A stretch of 64,000 nt of DNA from Doryteuthis pealeii (lineage: Eukaryota > Mollusca > Cephalopoda > Myopsida > Loliginidae), in NCBI GenBank assembly GCA_023376005.1, contig CM042163.1, forward strand, positions 4,668,461 to 4,732,460, read 5' to 3'. Under the pieces are notes generated by a model. The model was not told the origin of the DNA, did not search any database, and saw only the letters and a program-made list of their open reading frames with translations. Shown in pieces: positions 62,846 through 64,000 of the stretch. The position numbers and the translations under genes are program-made. Each line of letters begins with the position of its first letter. Within the stretch, counting starts at the first letter, position 1.

Positions 62846-63404
62846 TGAAAAAGTGTTTAGGTACGAGTTACAGAAAGAATATATGGCAAAGAAAGAGAAA
62901 AAAAAGCAATAAAAAGTTAATATATTTGTTAAAAGGATGCGAACATATCGTAATGACTGAAACATCCAATGAGATTGCCTTATCATTGGCAAAAACAAAA
63001 AAAGTCTTATTTTAAATAAAGAAGAAATTGTCAATTCCTTATCTCAAAATATTTATAAAATGATTCAGTGATAAAAATATTTTTAAAAAATCAACCTCAA
63101 TTGAAACATCTACAAGAAATTTCAAAGAATTCAAGACTGATGCATTTTGATCAATTTAGTCTCAAAATTATAGTCTCCATGTTTTTGTTTTCATCCTTCA
63201 ATGTTTGGTTATACTCATTCTATATTAAATTGACTGTTCTGGGGGGGGGGGAACCCACTGAATATTCCAGTGCCCTCACCCCTGAATGATAATTTAACTT
63301 CAAACATTTGTTAAAGTTTTGACAAAATCAAATGTATTAAAAGCAATCCTATGTATAAGTTTATATTGAAATAAATTAGAATAAAATAAAACAAGTAAAC
63401 TTTT

Positions 63405-63505
63405 TTGTCTTCTTATTTAATTTCATTAGTCTTTCTAATTCAATATAATAGTGAATTATGTCAAAACTGAAATCCTTGTGACCAGAAGGTGCATATTTTT
63501 ACTAG
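63405..63505 (+). mobile_element. Relic 3' end of family-1 Helitron
   Basis: About 100 bp resembling the last part of family 1 (TTATTTAATTTCATTAGTCTTTCTAATT ... GGTGCATATTT ... CTAG|T). The hairpin's left arm has decayed and the 5' part is absent. Confidence 0.65.
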
Positions 63506-64000
63506 TTTCAATAAATATCTTTTTATCAGAATTAATTGGAGTACAAGATATTTTATAAAGTGTATATGAATTTGTGCGTATAAAAACTGACACTTGGAAT
63601 GTGATAGGTTGGCCATTCCTGTTTTATAATGTAGGGCAGATGACTCCTCCCCACCCCCCTCTAAATAATCAGTGGGTAAAATCTTCATCTAAAGAACACA
63701 AGACTGTGTATATGATGGAATTGGAATGGAATCTTCCACTCTAAACTCTTTACAAATGATTATTCCAATAAGTAATGTTACTAATTAGACTGAGACAGAA
63801 ATTAATGAAAAGTGTTTGGAATTAGTCAAGAGAAAATGGACTAATATTCTATCAGGATAAATTTCAACGTAAATATTTCTTTGGTGACCAGGAAAAAGTT
63901 GTTATAACTTAACTAGGAAAGTTTCCTTTTTACTTTACCATTTATTCAAGTCTATAATACTCACAGTCGCAATGGGATTCTAACTACCGTCGAGTTAGCA

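Noticed and set aside
63955..64000. Possible exon end (donor GTGAGT after CCATTGCGACT) at the right edge
   Set aside because: Only phase 2 is open, which cannot join DOCK exon a directly, and the visible residues match nothing I recognise.

Overview
This is animal nuclear DNA: AT-rich, packed with (TA)n, (GT)n and (GA)n tracts and interspersed repeats, with one spliced gene. The repeats (several tRNA-derived SINE families, LINE fragments, non-autonomous Helitrons including a tandem-repeat type like those known in bivalves, and many hammerhead ribozyme elements) suggest an invertebrate, perhaps a lophotrochozoan such as a mollusc. The species assignment is inference only.

The only gene I can defend lies on the minus strand: a DOCK-family Rho/Rac GEF of the DOCK3/DOCK4 (DOCK-B) type. 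Thirteen consecutive internal exons (37968 down to 4157) were found by splice signals, intron-phase continuity and family resemblance. They encode about 463 codons: the end of the N-terminal region, all of the DHR-1/C2 domain, and the start of the helical region. The SH3 end lies beyond the right side of the recognised exons, and the catalytic DHR-2 lies beyond the left edge. Everything else from 4.3 to 37.8 kb is intron. About 26 kb to the right (38-64 kb) shows no further recognisable exon and is probably a long intron or intergenic DNA.

Repeats by region: 0.25-0.9 kb Helitron; 1.3-2.0 kb GT minisatellite; 2.5-5.7 kb SINEs, hammerhead elements and a tandem-hairpin Helitron; 6-9 kb SINE and a hammerhead palindrome; 10.6-12.5 kb two Helitrons in opposite orientation flanking a SINE; 14-15 kb LINE and LTR-like DNA; 16.8-18.3 kb a cluster of hammerhead elements including a near-perfect palindrome; 19-27 kb SINEs, LINE pieces and hammerhead inverted repeats; 28-35 kb hammerhead, tandem Helitron, SINEs and an RNase H LINE; 36.7-37.5 kb minisatellite; 39-42 kb hammerhead elements and a Helitron; 44-48.3 kb a segmental duplication; 48.8-49.4 kb GA tract; 50.5-58 kb SINEs, LINE pieces and duplications; 59.5-61.2 kb Helitron and minisatellite; 61.4-63.5 kb low complexity and SINE relics.

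The most notable system is the set of hammerhead ribozyme motifs (core CTGANGA ... GAAA ... TH, with closing stems I, II and III). At least ten sequence families occur, mostly beside (TA)n tracts and often as inverted pairs. One locus (41441-41850) carries two direct hammerhead copies whose predicted cleavage sites are 297 nt apart, the layout expected of an animal retrozyme or Penelope-like element that could yield a 297-nt RNA.
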